The notes under the pieces were generated by a model that was given only the letters and a program-made list of their open reading frames with translations, ran no database searches and had not been told where the DNA came from. Positions 1-11,782 of a DNA stretch of 64,000 nucleotides are shown piece after piece (positions within the stretch are counted from its first letter, which is position 1; each line of letters begins with the position of its first letter). The DNA comes from Chinchilla lanigera (taxonomy: Eukaryota > Chordata > Mammalia > Rodentia > Chinchillidae). The stretch is taken from contig NW_004955433.1 in NCBI RefSeq assembly GCF_000276665.1, positions 20,152,399 through 20,216,398 on the forward strand, read 5' to 3'. The position numbers and the translations under genes were made by a program.

Positions 1-115
1 CAGACGTGTGCCACTACCACTGGCCTTAAACTCATTTTTGAAATAACTGGAGGCTGAATATGGGAGTTCTAGACCAACCTGAACTACACAGCGAGACCCT
101 GTCTCCAAAAAGAAG
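1..115. mobile_element. Two B1 SINE fragments in opposite orientation
   Basis: Bases 1-26 read as the 5' end of a B1 on the minus strand (the tacagacgtgtgccacta motif). Bases 49-115 read as the 3' half of a B1 on the plus strand (the accaacctgaactacacag and gagaccctgtctcc motifs). The first is cut by the window edge. Between them is about 20 bp I cannot assign. They may be one rearranged element or two insertions. Confidence 0.6.
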
Positions 116-169
116 CTGAATAGGTAAGTATACTCATTTTTGTTTTTAAGCTGTACATATGTGTTAAGC

Positions 170-287
170 TTTTTTTTTTTTTCTTTTGTTTTTTTTTTTT
201 TTTGGTTTTTCTCCGGTACTGGGAACTGAACTTACCACCTTGCGCTTGCCGGGCAGGCGCTTTTGCTGCTGAGCTAAATCCCCAGCC
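170..287 (-). mobile_element. ID SINE (tRNA-Ala-like)
   Basis: Read on the minus strand this begins GGCTGGGGATTTAGCTCAGC, which carries a pol III A box, and continues through the CCTGCC-GGCAAGCGCAAGG segment to a GTACCGGAG end. The A-rich tail appears as the T tract at 170-202. It lies just upstream of the ERV-L pol remnant. I see no convincing target duplication. Confidence 0.9.
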
Positions 288-297
288 ACTCAATCTC

Positions 298-1534
298 ATT
301 CTTAAGCCACCTCTGTTCGTTCCCAATCAGCCCATGAACAGTTTGGCTATGGTGGCAGAGATGGAAGTTATTTATGGGCTTAGCAACATGGACACTCACT
401 CACCAACACTGATCTGGCTACAGCCACTGCTGAATGCCCAATATATCATCAGCAGAGACCAACACTGGATTCTCAATATACCAAGATTTCCCAGAGTGGT
501 AAGCCTATGACCTGGTGGCAGGTTGATTATTTGAACCACTTCTACCATGGAAAGGACAGTGCTTTGTCATTGTCTTTACTGGCATAGACATTTATTCTGG
601 ATATGAATTTGCCTTCCCTTCATACAATGCTTCTGCCAAAATTACCATCTGTGGACTCCCAGAACGCCATACCCACCGTCATGGAGTTCCACCCAGCATT
701 GCTTCTGACTAAGAAACACATTTCATGGCCAGAGAAATCAAGCAATGTGCTTGTGCTCAAGGAATTCACTGGTCTTACCATATTTGTTATCATCTAGAAG
801 CAACTGGATTAAAAGAAAGTTGGAACTATCTTTTAAAGACATAATTGCAGTACCAGCTAGGTGGCAATAGCATGCAGGACTGGGGCAAGGTTCTTCAAAA
901 TGCTGTATATGCTTTCAGCCAGCATCCCCTCTGTACTACTGTGCATCACATAGCCAGCATGCATGGGTTCAGGAATCAAGGGGTAGAAATAGGAATTGTC
1001 CCTCTCCTCATTACCCCTAGTGACACACTAGCAAAATTTTTGCTACCTGCTCCAACAACTTCATGCTCTGCTGGATTGGAAGCTGTACCTCCAAAGTAGA
1101 AAAGGATTGTACCAGGAAAAAAATATCAATGGTACCATTCAACTGAAAGCTAAGGCTTCCCTTGGTCATTTCAGTCTTCCCATGACTCTGAGGAAACAAA
1201 CTACAAAGGGAGATACAGTGTTGGCTGAAGTGATTAACCCAGACTACCAAGGAGAAACTGAACTACTGCTTCACAGTAATGTAAAGAAAGAATATACTTG
1301 GAGTGCAGGAGATCCCTTACAGTGCATCCTAGTATTACCATGTTCTGTTATTAAAATAAATTGGAAACACACAATTCAAACAGGATGACAAATACTCCAG
1401 AATCTTCAAGAATGATGATAGAAGTCCCCCCACCAGGGAAAGAACCAAGACCTGATGAGGTACTTGCTGAAGGGCAAGCGACTATAGAGTGGATAGAAGA
1501 AGACAGTTCTAAATATCAGCTACTAACCCTGTGA
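298..1534 (+). pseudogene. ERV-L pol remnant: integrase plus C-terminal dUTPase
   Basis: This is the broken 3' part of a class III (ERV-L) pol gene. About 500-800 holds an integrase-like core, split by frame changes and stops. The open frame at 845-1099 continues into the integrase C-terminus. The frame at 1107-1388 and a third open piece at 1385-1534 look like a dUTPase and the pol C-terminus. A dUTPase fused at the end of pol is a known hallmark of ERV-L. Successive pieces lie in different frames, so no product is possible. The same-strand LTR at 1848 supports the reading. The 5' half of pol, gag and the 5' LTR are absent. Confidence 0.8.
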
Positions 1535-1847
1535 TCACCTACAGAAATGAGGATTGTAATTGTAATAGTTCTCTCCTAGCATGCATCCTATATAGTATAA
1601 CACTGATGACCCTAATATTGGTTCTTATGTATTGTTAAATGTATGTTATAATGTTCCTATTAATGAAATATTAGGAGTAAGCATCATCTAAAGAAAACTT
1701 GCCTTCTAATCTGGGGAGGGAATTAGGGCATTTCCATTCATATGTAGCATAGTTACAGCATGTTAGGCATAGTTATGAACTTTTCTTTGTATTTGCAGAT
1801 TGGTTTAAAGCAATGTGTGGGGCTGTCAAGTTGACAAAGGGGTAGAC
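1535..1847 (+). other. ERV-L 3' untranslated internal region
   Basis: Non-coding sequence joining the end of the pol remnant to the LTR, with no env reading frame, as expected for ERV-L. A purine-rich stretch (aaaggggtaga) just before 1848 is a plausible degraded polypurine tract. Confidence 0.6.
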
Positions 1848-2338
1848 TGTGATAGTTCGCTGATTGTGTGAACTTGGTTAAGAAATACCCAACTAAATTG
1901 GGTGGCTGAAGGGATTTACTGAATATTTGCTGGGATGTACTGGGTGTGAGTGACAGCAACCAATTTGCCTGCTACCTGAATAGTATAAAAGGGAAACAAA
2001 GAAGGAAGGCACATTTCTGGTTATTTAGAGGAACTCCAGTCTTCACCTTAAACTTGGATGCCTTCTCCTGGCATCCAGAGCAGATGCTTTAGCCTCCAGT
2101 GAAGATCTTTCAGCCTTCTGACACAGACCATTTAGCCTACTGATACAGACTCACGTAGGAAACTGCATTCAACTCCAGCCCTTTGATTGGATCTTTCAGA
2201 GCTGCAACACAAAGGTAGCCTTTTTGCACTTTTCTACAGCTGACGCTGTGAGTGACCAATGCAAGGCAGTCTTGTAAATTCTTATGTATTTGTACATCTT
2301 ACACTGAATCTCTTTTCTAGTAAGCACTGACTAATACA
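1848..2338 (+). mobile_element. ERV-L 3' LTR (MT2/MLT2-like)
   Basis: Starts TGTGATAGTT and ends CTGACTAATACA, the termini usual for ERV-L and MaLR LTRs. A TATA-like TATAAAA lies at 1984-1990. It directly follows the pol remnant on the same strand, so it is the 3' LTR of that provirus. With no 5' LTR in the window, a target duplication cannot be checked. Confidence 0.75.
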
Positions 2339-5064
2339 AGGAGTAACACTGTCATGAATTATTTTATTCAAACACATATTTATTCAGTAATCCATTCTGA
2401 AAAGTCTCCATTCTCTTGGATTCAAATGATATTGTCTGAATGATTGTACACCTGGAATGATAATCATGATTGAGACTTCTAAAAAGTTTTAGGCAATAGG
2501 TAATATATTGAAATAAGTGTGCATACTTCCCAAGTGCTTGTTTTAAAGGAAATTAATTTTATTAAGTTCTGTTGCTAACAATTAGACGTTGTCCTTTTGA
2601 GCATGCTTAAAGAAGAGTGCCCGGATGGGGGGCTGTTCTTTGACTGCTTTGTGGCAGAGGTTGACACATTTCCTTGTCCTAAGTATCCAGGTGTGGACTT
2701 TAATGATGAATGTTTAGTCCCAACAAACTTTTCAATTTTCCTCATGTGATTTGAAAACAAACCACATGCATCTGACTGAAATTCCTTAAAAATTTGTTAT
2801 CATGGGAGACCCAAGTCCCATGAGACAGTAGACTTATTATGTCACTTAAATTTTTTCACAGATATTAACACTTAAGCAAATTGTACTATTACTTCCACTT
2901 CCAGATTAGAGGAGAACATTCCTTCCAAGTCAAAGGAATACTCTATGTGTTTGAAATAACATGGTTAACTCAGTATAATTAAGTTGCATTTGTGGTAGCT
3001 ATAGCAGGACCCAGTACTACCAATATTCTTTTCTATTGTTCCAAATGCCCGTTTTGTAACCACTTTGGGCATTCACATTATTATTTTTCTATCCTATTAC
3101 TTTATTTTTGAGAGTGTGCTCTTGTAGAGAGATTTTCTGCTTAAAAATTTCAGCAAATTAAATTGTGCTTGCAAATAGATAAAACAAATAAATGGCTTAA
3201 AAGCATCACAATCAAGTATGATAATAGCAAACTGTTATACTTTTAATAAAGATTAAGAATGGTTGTAATGCAAAGATTTATTTCACAGAACAAAAGCACT
3301 TAAGCAAGAGTTTATATTACTGCTATGCTTCAATGATGATAACATTGGGACTTCAACCTGCATAGCTACAATGATTAATTAAGGGCCTTGTTCAGGATGA
3401 GTGAGCACCATTATTGTTCTTAAATAGGAAAAGGCAGATAACCATTGCTGATTGTTCCTCAATGCCCAGTCTTACTTGTTAAAAACTAAAGATTACTAAA
3501 ATAGGTTGTGCAATTTCCAAGCTGCTATGAGAGGCAGAAAATAATAGAATTTCCATCCCATATATATGTGCAAGTTGGATTTGTAAAAAAAAAAAATCAA
3601 ATTGGCAGCCAGAATTATCCCTGATGCTTTGAATATAAAATATATGATGGTCTGAATGTAAAATGTACCCATATTAGTAGGATTTGGACATCTTTAAGGG
3701 GAAGTAATTTAGGATAACAATACATGCCTTATTTTTATTTCTACAGCAACTATATATAGCGAGAGATGTAATATAAAAAGTGATCTTGAAATATCTAATG
3801 AAAACATGATGTAAGCATGGCCTGTGTTATTTTTATTTTGTTTCATCATTTTGAATGAAAAAGTCTGGGTTTTTATTCCTTTTCACATATGTATATATAT
3901 ATATATATGGAAATACATATGATTATATATATATATACATATCTATCATCATTGCAGTTACTTTTCTGATATAAATATTTTAGAATGAATTCTGTGGTAT
4001 CTGAAATCAATTTCTTTTCTTATCTTGGCAATTTTTTGGGCAAATCTTCTCTTTACCTACTTTTACCAATTTGAAGATGTGAAGCAAAGCTTCTCGAAAC
4101 TACTTCAGGGAGTGAGTTCTCTGAGACACTGGCTGGCACTATGTACAAGTTATACCACTTTAATGTGTCAATGGACCCTGAAATACTTCTGAGCTGAGAT
4201 GTCCTGATCCTTTGTCTGCCTCATTCATAGTTCTCTTGGAGTATGCTGCAAAAGAGTGTATATTTTTCTTTTAATCACCACTCACTGTCAAGGTTAAGTG
4301 CAAGATGGGGAGCATTACCCTCTGTAAATCTGCTTGGATTCCAACAAGAGCTCTTGCTTGAAGATTCCAATGGGAAGATGTCGACGGCTTTTATTTTTCA
4401 ATAGTAATACTTTTATCATACTTCTGCTATTTCAGGAGTGCTTATTTACATATTCTTTTTGTGCAATGCTTAGAAAATTATCAAAACATTTTGTAGGTGA
4501 GGGAATAGATGCTGGGAGAAATTAATTCTCCAAAGTTGCACTGTCAATAAACAAAGCAACAAGCCTCAGACAGAGGTCAATATGTTAAAGACTAAGATTA
4601 AAAATGTGGTTTTCTTCTGTAGCACATGAAATGTCAGGGAGGGACAGCTACTACTTTATTAAAAAATCATTCTCTTCCTGGTATTAAAATATTCCACAAC
4701 CTGGTTGTAAGGTGTGAATATTAAATAGGAATGTTTATTATAAAAATAACAAAGGCCACAGATTATTTGACTTCAGGAAATTTTAGAATTTTTAATTCAA
4801 ATGCATTCGTTTGATAGAATTTGATATCTTACAATGAAAAAGGAACAGGGCAAATTTGTCCAACATGTAAATAAAACAGGAGAAATGAGATAGTACATTG
4901 AGATTAATATAATTAACAATAATGCCTCCGCATCTCAAAGTAGGTGGAAAAGGCAATTTTGAATATGGTCACTATAAAGAAATGATATGAGTTTATGTGG
5001 ATGGATATTTTGATCATTATGAATGCTCACTACTCAATATATATGTGAACCCAGACTTTGCAGT
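2339..5064. other. AT-rich intergenic DNA, no gene seen
   Basis: No recognisable young transposon and no convincing exon. The segment at 2574-2760 has overlapping short open frames on both strands, but I recognise neither product. A TA-rich tract lies at 3886-3943. The rest appears unique or too old to classify by eye. Confidence 0.5.
3886..3943. repeat. TA-rich microsatellite
   Basis: Two (TA)n blocks, about 3891-3908 and 3925-3938, are separated by a short non-repeat segment. This is an interrupted dinucleotide repeat able to form cruciforms. Confidence 0.9.
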
Positions 5065-5065
5065 A

Positions 5066-5147
5066 TTTTTTTTTTTTAACTGGGAATTGAACTCAGGCTG
5101 TCATGCTTGCCAGGCAGGTGCTGTGCCATTGAGCTACATCCCTGCCC
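5066..5147 (-). mobile_element. ID SINE, diverged copy
   Basis: On the minus strand it carries a GGGGCAGGGATGTAGCTCA head and the GCCTGGCAAGC middle, and lacks the GGTACC ending of young copies. The T tract at 5066-5077 is its A tail. Divergence marks it as older than the CpG-rich copies elsewhere. Confidence 0.8.
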
Positions 5148-6045
5148 CTGCACTCTATTTTATAATGTACACAAATGCTATGTCCACCCCTGAAATAAAA
5201 TGAAAATTATATTTTTAAAAAGTGTCTCTGCATACACCTGAATATAAAGACTTTAAAGATATAAATAAGTAAAGCAAATCACATATTAAAACTAAGAGCA
5301 TATACTTGTGTTTTTGCCTGTGTGTTTACATATGTGGGCCACTTTTTCTGTATCTGTTCATGAGTAGGATGAATTTTATGAGTGATACCGTTCTATAATT
5401 AATTATAGCATGATCACTGGAATGTGTTTGAGCTATGAGGTCCAAAACATTCAAGGTAGTTAGATTTTAGTCTGTATTCTCTACTACTCACATCTTTACT
5501 ATCAGGCTATTTTTCTATTCTTAAAACTTCTGTTGGAAGTAGTTACCCTAAAGAATAAAAATGAGACTGTGTTTTCAATCACTTATAAAAATCCATCAGC
5601 AAATAAACCCTCTGTTACGCCTTTCTCCATGACCACCTTCCATGTGATTAAGCCCTTAATTTTTCCTCTGTTTTCTACATTCCTAAAGTTAAATTTTTCT
5701 CTTATGCTGCAACTGTACAAGGAGAGTGTGCTGCCTGGCGTAAGGCATGGAGGAGATCTCTGAGAAGTTTGAACTTTGTTTGTCTGGTCTGGACACCCAG
5801 TCAGGGGTGCTTTCCTAATGGTCCTGTGTGCGTCACACTGATAGCGGAAGCTCACTGTACTTCAGAGTTATCTGTGTAGCTCTGGGGAGCCACTAATGTT
5901 TCTGAGAAGTACTTCAGTAATTTAATTTTCTGGCTGGAAGGACATTTTGAACCAAAGAATTTTGGGGATACATCTTAAAAGTCATTGACTTTCAATTATT
6001 CAAAGGACTTCAGATTATGCTATTCAATCACTTAATTTGACTAAT
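5148..6045. other. Intergenic DNA, nothing identified
   Basis: No repeat or gene recognised. Open frames at 5533-5763 (+) and 5583-5855 (-) overlap each other and resemble nothing I know, so I read them as chance. Confidence 0.5.
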
Positions 6046-6049
6046 ATTA

Positions 6050-6145
6050 AAAATGAAGTTCAGAGCAGTTAAGTGAATTTTCCAAGGTCACAGAGCAAGT
6101 TATTGGAAATCATTGCTATGTACACCAGGACATTCTTCTGCCTTG
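6050..6145 (+). mobile_element. MIR SINE fragment
   Basis: Contains the diverged MIR core (cagagcagttaagtgaattt, then ccaaggtcacagagcaagtt), which matches the conserved central part of MIR. An ancient pan-mammalian tRNA-derived SINE. Confidence 0.7.
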
Positions 6146-8690
6146 TTAGACAAGATGTAATGAGTGAAATTTAATCTTCTTATGATCCTTACGGCTTTTG
6201 TTAGGTCTGCAATCATTATGATGAATATTAGAGATTAGTATATAAGAAAGTAAGCTGAAAGGAGTGTCAATATTTGCAATATTTTCTCTTACTTTTAAGA
6301 GAATCATTACTTTTGCCACAATTACATTTCTTGCTATATTACTTCTTTCTCACAGAAGTAAGTAAATAGAATCTTTGTACCAAAGAAAATTTGCAGTGGG
6401 CCAAGTCGTAGAAATTTGTATTTCTACTTTTTTATTCAACTTCATAAAATTTAGAATCACCGTGCATAAGAAGAACCTAAAACATCATTTTAGTGTCCTC
6501 AACCCTCTTTCCTTCAGGTTCTTCTTTACAATTTTTTTCCCAAAAAATTAAGTCGTATTTTCCAGGACTAATCCCATTTCAAGCAGTAATAGTTATTAGG
6601 TTGCTAAAACAAGCTCATAGGCTCTTAAACTTTAATCTCTAAATTTGAGTTTCTGGAGACAGAGAAATCTCTTGTTACTGAAGGGTGAATTTCAATGGGA
6701 AGGTAGACGTCTTAAACCCTGATTCAATTTTGCTAGAAAATGTAGAAGAAAGTGAAAATCCAGTTTACATAAAAATATTTTTGAAAACAAGTTGGTGTCC
6801 TGGGCATGCTGAAGTCAATCTATAAGGGTATATCATATACTTCTCCTTGTAGGTAGATAATTTCACTTGAAATAGGTGAATTGAGCTTTAAAAAGGCAAG
6901 AAATAAGTGTTAATTTTTGTAAGGGCAATTTAAAAATGAATATGATAAAATTGCTTCATATTTCACTAAACTTATTTTCACTAGTGAACTTTTAAATAGT
7001 TTTAAAAAATAAAATGATATTCATGTTTCATCATTGAATTTAAAGAAAACATACATTTGTTTATATACACTGAGGAAGTTCTCATCTGCCAAATCTCAAA
7101 TTTATCAGCTATGAGGCTGACAATCTCACACTAACTGAGTTAATTAGGCAGTAGCATCCATCATCATAAAAGCAACTTTCTCTTTCTTTATATCCTCACT
7201 TTAACAATCCTTAATTAATCTACATCTTCAGGGGATGTAAATTATATAATTCTTATCGCAATAATTCTATATGAGGAATGGTTTGTGCAGGGTTGTGTGT
7301 TGTATGCTGCATAAGATAACTTTAAGACATGAAGTGACCACAAAACAGAAGTCATGGCTCTAAGGAGCATGGAGTGTGTGAGCATTGTGTTTGGGTCAAA
7401 CAGTATAGAAATAAAAGTAACTCCTTTCCTTTCATGTATCACTCTGTGACTTCTCTTTTACTGGTCTGCCTTCTTTGTCTATGGAAAGGACATACTTATA
7501 TAACCCAATACTTGAAAGGAGTTTTAACACTAAAAAATAGTCCGCAGATACACCATAGAATACAATAGCACTTTGCTGTGTCTAAACTTTTGCTCATCAG
7601 AAACTAATGGATGAGAGGCACCTTGAGTATTATAGCAGTGACAATCTTGATATATTAATACTCACGTTTTCTACTCAGCCCTTTTAGTCTGTCAATTTAG
7701 ACTCTTTGAATTGAACATTATGGTTTTCACATAAAGGATAGTATCAGAGTAAATTAGATACTTTTACTGTCATGAAAAAGTACTATTTAAGCTGCCTTTC
7801 AGAAATGGGCATACATGAAGTTTGGTACAGTTGCCAGTGCAGAATGTTACTTAAAAAATTCCATAAGCAAGTGGGCAGGAGAGAGTCTACAGAAGATTGA
7901 TTATGCCCACATCTCAGAACCAGAAACTACACCTACAATAATGGCCTTGGTCTATTTTTCTTTTACATCATCCATTTATAAATCACCACATTCTAATCAG
8001 TGGAGAAGAATGAGCAATTGTGCCCAGCGCACAGTCGTGATGGGATGAGCAGTTCTGTGAATGAATAATCAGTAATGTTGCTGAAACCCACAGAGTCTGA
8101 CACAGACGAAGTGGCTGGCGCTGGAGCAGGTGATTGCTATGATGTCCCTTGGTCTGAGGATGCTCAGGCTGAGGTGTTTCTTCCTTACTTATATGCTTTA
8201 CCATATAAAGGCATTCAAATTCATATGTAAATAAGTCCACATTTCATTATTTAATCTAGAAAATGAGAACAGCAAGGTACAGGATAACTCACATACAAAT
8301 GGTCGTTCTCAATCACGTCATTTGAGATCAGTGCTCTGTTGCCATGAGGAACTTTAATAGTACTGCGCAGGAATGCATCTGCCTTCACTTACTGGAAATA
8401 AACAGTTTGAGTAATAGAGACTAATATGTCCTCTCTGTATCCATCATGAGTGATTGTTCTTTGGAGCTCACTCTCTGATGCACCTGGACTTACTCTTCTG
8501 AAGAATCCATGCTCTCTCTGAATTTCACACGAAGTCTTCAAGAGATCAAATTTTCTGTCCCCCTCCATGTTCAAACCTTGCTTGTTTCTATGTTTATTAT
8601 CTTTGCGTTATTCAATTTGTTATGGTATTTATGCACATTTTAGCCTAATGAGTGTCTATGACTACAAAAATGACTTCCCTGCTGTTGGTA
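6146..8690. other. AT-rich intergenic DNA
   Basis: No recognisable transposon or exon. Short open frames (for example 7242-7442, 7815-8048, 8389-8574) show no family signature and no splice-site context that I trust. Confidence 0.5.
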
Positions 8691-8701
8691 CTCATCCCAC
8701 A

Positions 8702-8862
8702 GTTCTTTTCTTTCTGTCTTTTTGAGACAGGGTCTCGCTGTGCAGTTCAGGCTGGCCTTGAGCTCACTTTGTTGCCCAGGGTGGCCAGGAACTGGCAATG
8801 ATCTTCCTGCCTCAGCCTCCCGAGTGCTGGGATTACAGGTGTGCGCCACCACACCCGGAGAA
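8702..8862 (-). mobile_element. B1 SINE (3' half of an ID-B1 composite)
   Basis: A nearly full B1 on the minus strand: the tail (tttttgagacagggtctcgc) comes first in plus coordinates, and the head (gtgctgggattacaggtgtg, ccaccacacccgg) last. The internal B1 duplication is visible. It abuts the ID at 8868-8980, and one target duplication (cacagttctt, 8698-8707 and 8986-8995) flanks both together. Confidence 0.9.
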
Positions 8863-8867
8863 AGTTT

Positions 8868-8980
8868 GGTTTTTTTTTTGTTGTTGTTGTGGTTGTTGTT
8901 GTTTTTCGGTACCGGGAATCGAACTCACGACCTCACTCTTGTCAGGCAGCCTCTGCGCCGCTGAGGTAAATTCCCAGCCC
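8868..8980 (-). mobile_element. ID SINE (5' half of an ID-B1 composite)
   Basis: A minus-strand ID body with A box and B box, ending GGTACCG and followed by a CAA-rich then A-rich tail (plus coordinates 8868-8907). On the minus strand the order is ID, A-rich linker, B1, A-rich tail. The ID has no separate target duplication of its own. Confidence 0.9.
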
Positions 8981-8995
8981 TATCGCACAGTTCTT

Positions 8996-9794
8996 GAATG
9001 GATGAATGAATGACATGGCCTATGTTCATATTCAACACATACCTGGGCAGCCTTGCATTGCTCTAGGCAAAGTACTAAGTGTCAAAGAGGGAAGTGGGTA
9101 GAAGAAATTTAAAGATATGTCAATAGAGACTTTAACCTAGCTTTAACCAGTAAGAAAGGTGTACACTTTTTAAATCTATTATCTGTATGTTGAAAACCTT
9201 TCTGCATTTCTTACTCTTACCCTGCTTTGGGGTAGAGATGGTATGATTTTTGTTATTTATATTTTTAATATAGAGCCATGCAGAGAGATACAAGAAAGAA
9301 AATGATCTAATACTCTCTCTACTTGAACTTGGGGTTGAAGGCAATTCTACCATAAAAATGTAAAGCAATATTTCCAGAATAACACAGTTTATTTAGGTAT
9401 CCATTTTAATCTCTTCACTATTTTACATCCAACTCTTTGTATGCTGAGTCTCGGGATCTTCCCAGGTTCCATAACAATTAGAACTAACTCTGGGAGTTTT
9501 ATCACTGACCAACTATCTCCTGCTTTTCTTTAGACACCAAACTTACTAAACCTATGAGTTCTGTAAGCCTTGCTGTGCCGAACAGTTCCATGTCCCTTTG
9601 AGCCCGATAGCTTCTTCAAGTCCTACAAACTAAAGTGTTGTCTGCTCTCCGATCAGGAAACTATCCCACATCTTGCTTATGCAGCTGAAGTATCACATTA
9701 GTTATGGACTGGGTCAAGTATTTCATTACTTTCCTCTTTGATTCCAATCAAAGGGTAATCACAAAAACTGCCTAATGCTGGGACTTTAAATGTG
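8996..9794. other. Intergenic DNA, nothing identified
   Basis: Unique-looking sequence between the ID-B1 composite and a MIR. The open frame at 9132-9368 (-) has no recognisable features. Confidence 0.5.
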
Positions 9795-9945
9795 AGCTTT
9801 GAAATTAAATTTATAATTGGCTGAGGGAATTTATGAAACCTCTGCGCATTTCTGATCCTCAGTTTTCAGAACTTTAAAATGGGAATTTGTTGTCACCTAC
9901 AAGTTAGTAGCATAGTAGTATATGATTTAAATAAGACCCTTATCA
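9795..9945 (+). mobile_element. MIR SINE fragment
   Basis: A diverged MIR 3' half: the stretch around 9855-9890 resembles the cctcagttt-ttcag-actttaaaatggg block of MIR. Boundaries are approximate. Confidence 0.55.
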
Positions 9946-9984
9946 CACAGGAATAGCAAATACATGTGTCAGGCTATCATTGTT

Positions 9985-10135
9985 CATTTACTATGTATTG
10001 GGGCTGGGGATTTAGCTCAGCGGCAAAGCGCCTGCCTGGCAAGCGCAAGGTTGTGAGTTCGGTTCCCGGTACCGGGGAAAAACCAAAACCAAAAAAACAA
10101 ACAAACAAACAAACAAAAAACATTTACTATGTATT
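9985..10135 (+). mobile_element. Young ID SINE with perfect 15-bp TSD
   Basis: The body runs from 10000 (GGGGCTGGGGATTTAGCTCA) to the GGTACCGGGG end, with a (CAAA)n tail to 10120. The target duplication catttactatgtatt is identical at 9985-9999 and 10121-10135. CpG sites are largely intact. It carries an A box (TAGCTCAGCGG) and B box (GAGTTCGGTTCC). Clearly a recent L1-mediated insertion. Confidence 0.97.
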
Positions 10136-10724
10136 CATCTACCTCTAATCCTTCTGGTAATTTCCTACTCATTCTTGGAAAACAAAAGTGTTTACTGTGT
10201 TTCTTTGTTTGGCTGAATTGAGTCTAAGTTGTATCTTTATCCTCCAAGGCGGTATTAACTTTCCTCCTGATTATAAATATATATATATATTCCTTTTATC
10301 TTGTGTCTTCCTTTTGTACCTTAGCGATATTCCAATATGAAAGATACAATAGATTCACACAGTAGTACCTTACATGATCATCCTCTTTTCGTATAATGAT
10401 AAATCCTGGACACAGGAACTATTTATTTCATGCCTTTGGCACAACCTGAAGCAGTTTTGAGCTCATTGTGCCCCCTGAATACATTCTTCTTGCCTAATAA
10501 ATGAATTGCCAGTTATTTCTCATGCAGTGCGCTAATCGTACTGGAATGTTGTCTTAGAATTTTAGAGATAAAACAAATTCAGTGAGTACATTGTATGTGT
10601 ATGTAACTGAGACTTAGCATATTTTTATTCCACTTTCCTTGCTACAATCTATGTCGTGGGAGTATGGGCAGGTCACCTAGTTTTTTCAGAACCCAAATAA
10701 CTAATACAAGAGAATTAGCTAGGG
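10136..10724. other. Intergenic DNA
   Basis: No feature beyond a short (AT)n run at about 10276-10290. Confidence 0.5.
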
Positions 10725-11220
10725 TCTATTAGCTCATTTTTCTTTACCATAACAAAGTACTTTTAGCTTGATATTTTATATAGAAAAGAGGCTTAGCTAG
10801 TTCATAGATCTAGAAACTTGAGGGCATAGCACTGGCATTGGATTAGCTTTGGTGAGGCCTCCATGGCAGATGGCATCACAGAAATAATTAAAAGTATAAC
10901 GTGCATGTGCTCAGTCCGCATGAGAAATGTTTCATTGTGTATGGAAAACATGTACTAAAAATGAAATAGCAGGTACATAAGTAAGAAGGAAAGCTCACAG
11001 GGCAAGACAGGATCCAGAGAGCATTTCAGGGGAAAGCTTGCTTTTCAGTAAACACCCTTGTCATGTGAACTGGTGGGGGTAACACGTTAGTTATTATCTG
11101 AATGCAGCCTCCCAGACCTAATGATCTTGCAGAACACCAGCCTCTTATAGGTTCCATTTTTTGGCACAGCCACACTGGGGTATAACTTGCAATACTTTGA
11201 ACTTTGAGGGATGCACATAA
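10725..11220 (-). mobile_element. Old ERVL-MaLR LTR (MST/MLT1-like)
   Basis: The plus strand reads like a reversed MaLR LTR: ttagctcatttttctttaccataacaaagtac-type start, then gaaaagaggcttagctagttcat, and near 11200 the tttgaactttgaggg motif near the LTR 5' end. Strongly diverged, and the middle is hard to align by eye. Boundaries are approximate. Confidence 0.55.
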
Positions 11221-11782
11221 GCCAGGGAGAAACCCTAGCGTGCAATGCAGTTAGGGAGTGGTTGAAAGAACCCATGAGCACTCATCTACCTGCATTGATG
11301 TGTCTGGAGTGGATTTTAGTCCCATATATTACTAAATGGGAAAGAGTGATATGAAACGAAATACTGGGTCTGTCCTAGAAAAAAGAAGGAAGATGGATGT
11401 CTATACATGCCGCATATTTTTTCATTTCTGTGTTTCTATTTCAGTAATGCTGATGTATTTTTAGTGCTAGTTTTTCCCTTTTTCAATAGATAGCTACATC
11501 GAGAGATAATTATCAAATACTTTAGGCAAGGTCAGGGATAGTGTAAGTATTCATTTCCGTATGTATGCAGTCCTACATACAAGTTGCCGGTAGAACAGCC
11601 ATTTTTTTTTAACATGGCTTAGTTATTTCTACCTTCCCACTTGCACCCCACTCCTAAAAGAGCATAAACATAATTAGAAATGCTATTAAGAATAACTTAA
11701 AACAGATTTTTTAATTTGAAAACAAAGATAATGAGAAGAGATGAGAAAGGAAAGGTGAACCGAATTGGCCAAATGAATGCGT
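11221..11782. other. Intergenic DNA
   Basis: No repeat family or gene recognised. Confidence 0.5.

Noticed and set aside
2574..2760. Overlapping open frames on both strands (56 codons + at 2579-2749, 61 codons - at 2575-2760) with a varied residue composition
   Set aside because: I recognise neither product, there is no upstream exon or clear splice signal, and the length is within chance for AT-rich DNA. A translated database search would decide.
3041..3075. Short inverted repeat aatgccc...gggcatt as a hairpin gene or terminator
   Set aside because: A 7-bp stem with a loop of about 16 bases is expected by chance, and bacterial-type terminators do not apply here.
9999..10080. tRNA gene call on ID bodies
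   Set aside because: A and B boxes are tRNA-Ala-like, but the acceptor and T stems do not pair, and the copies have A tails and TSDs, so they are SINEs.
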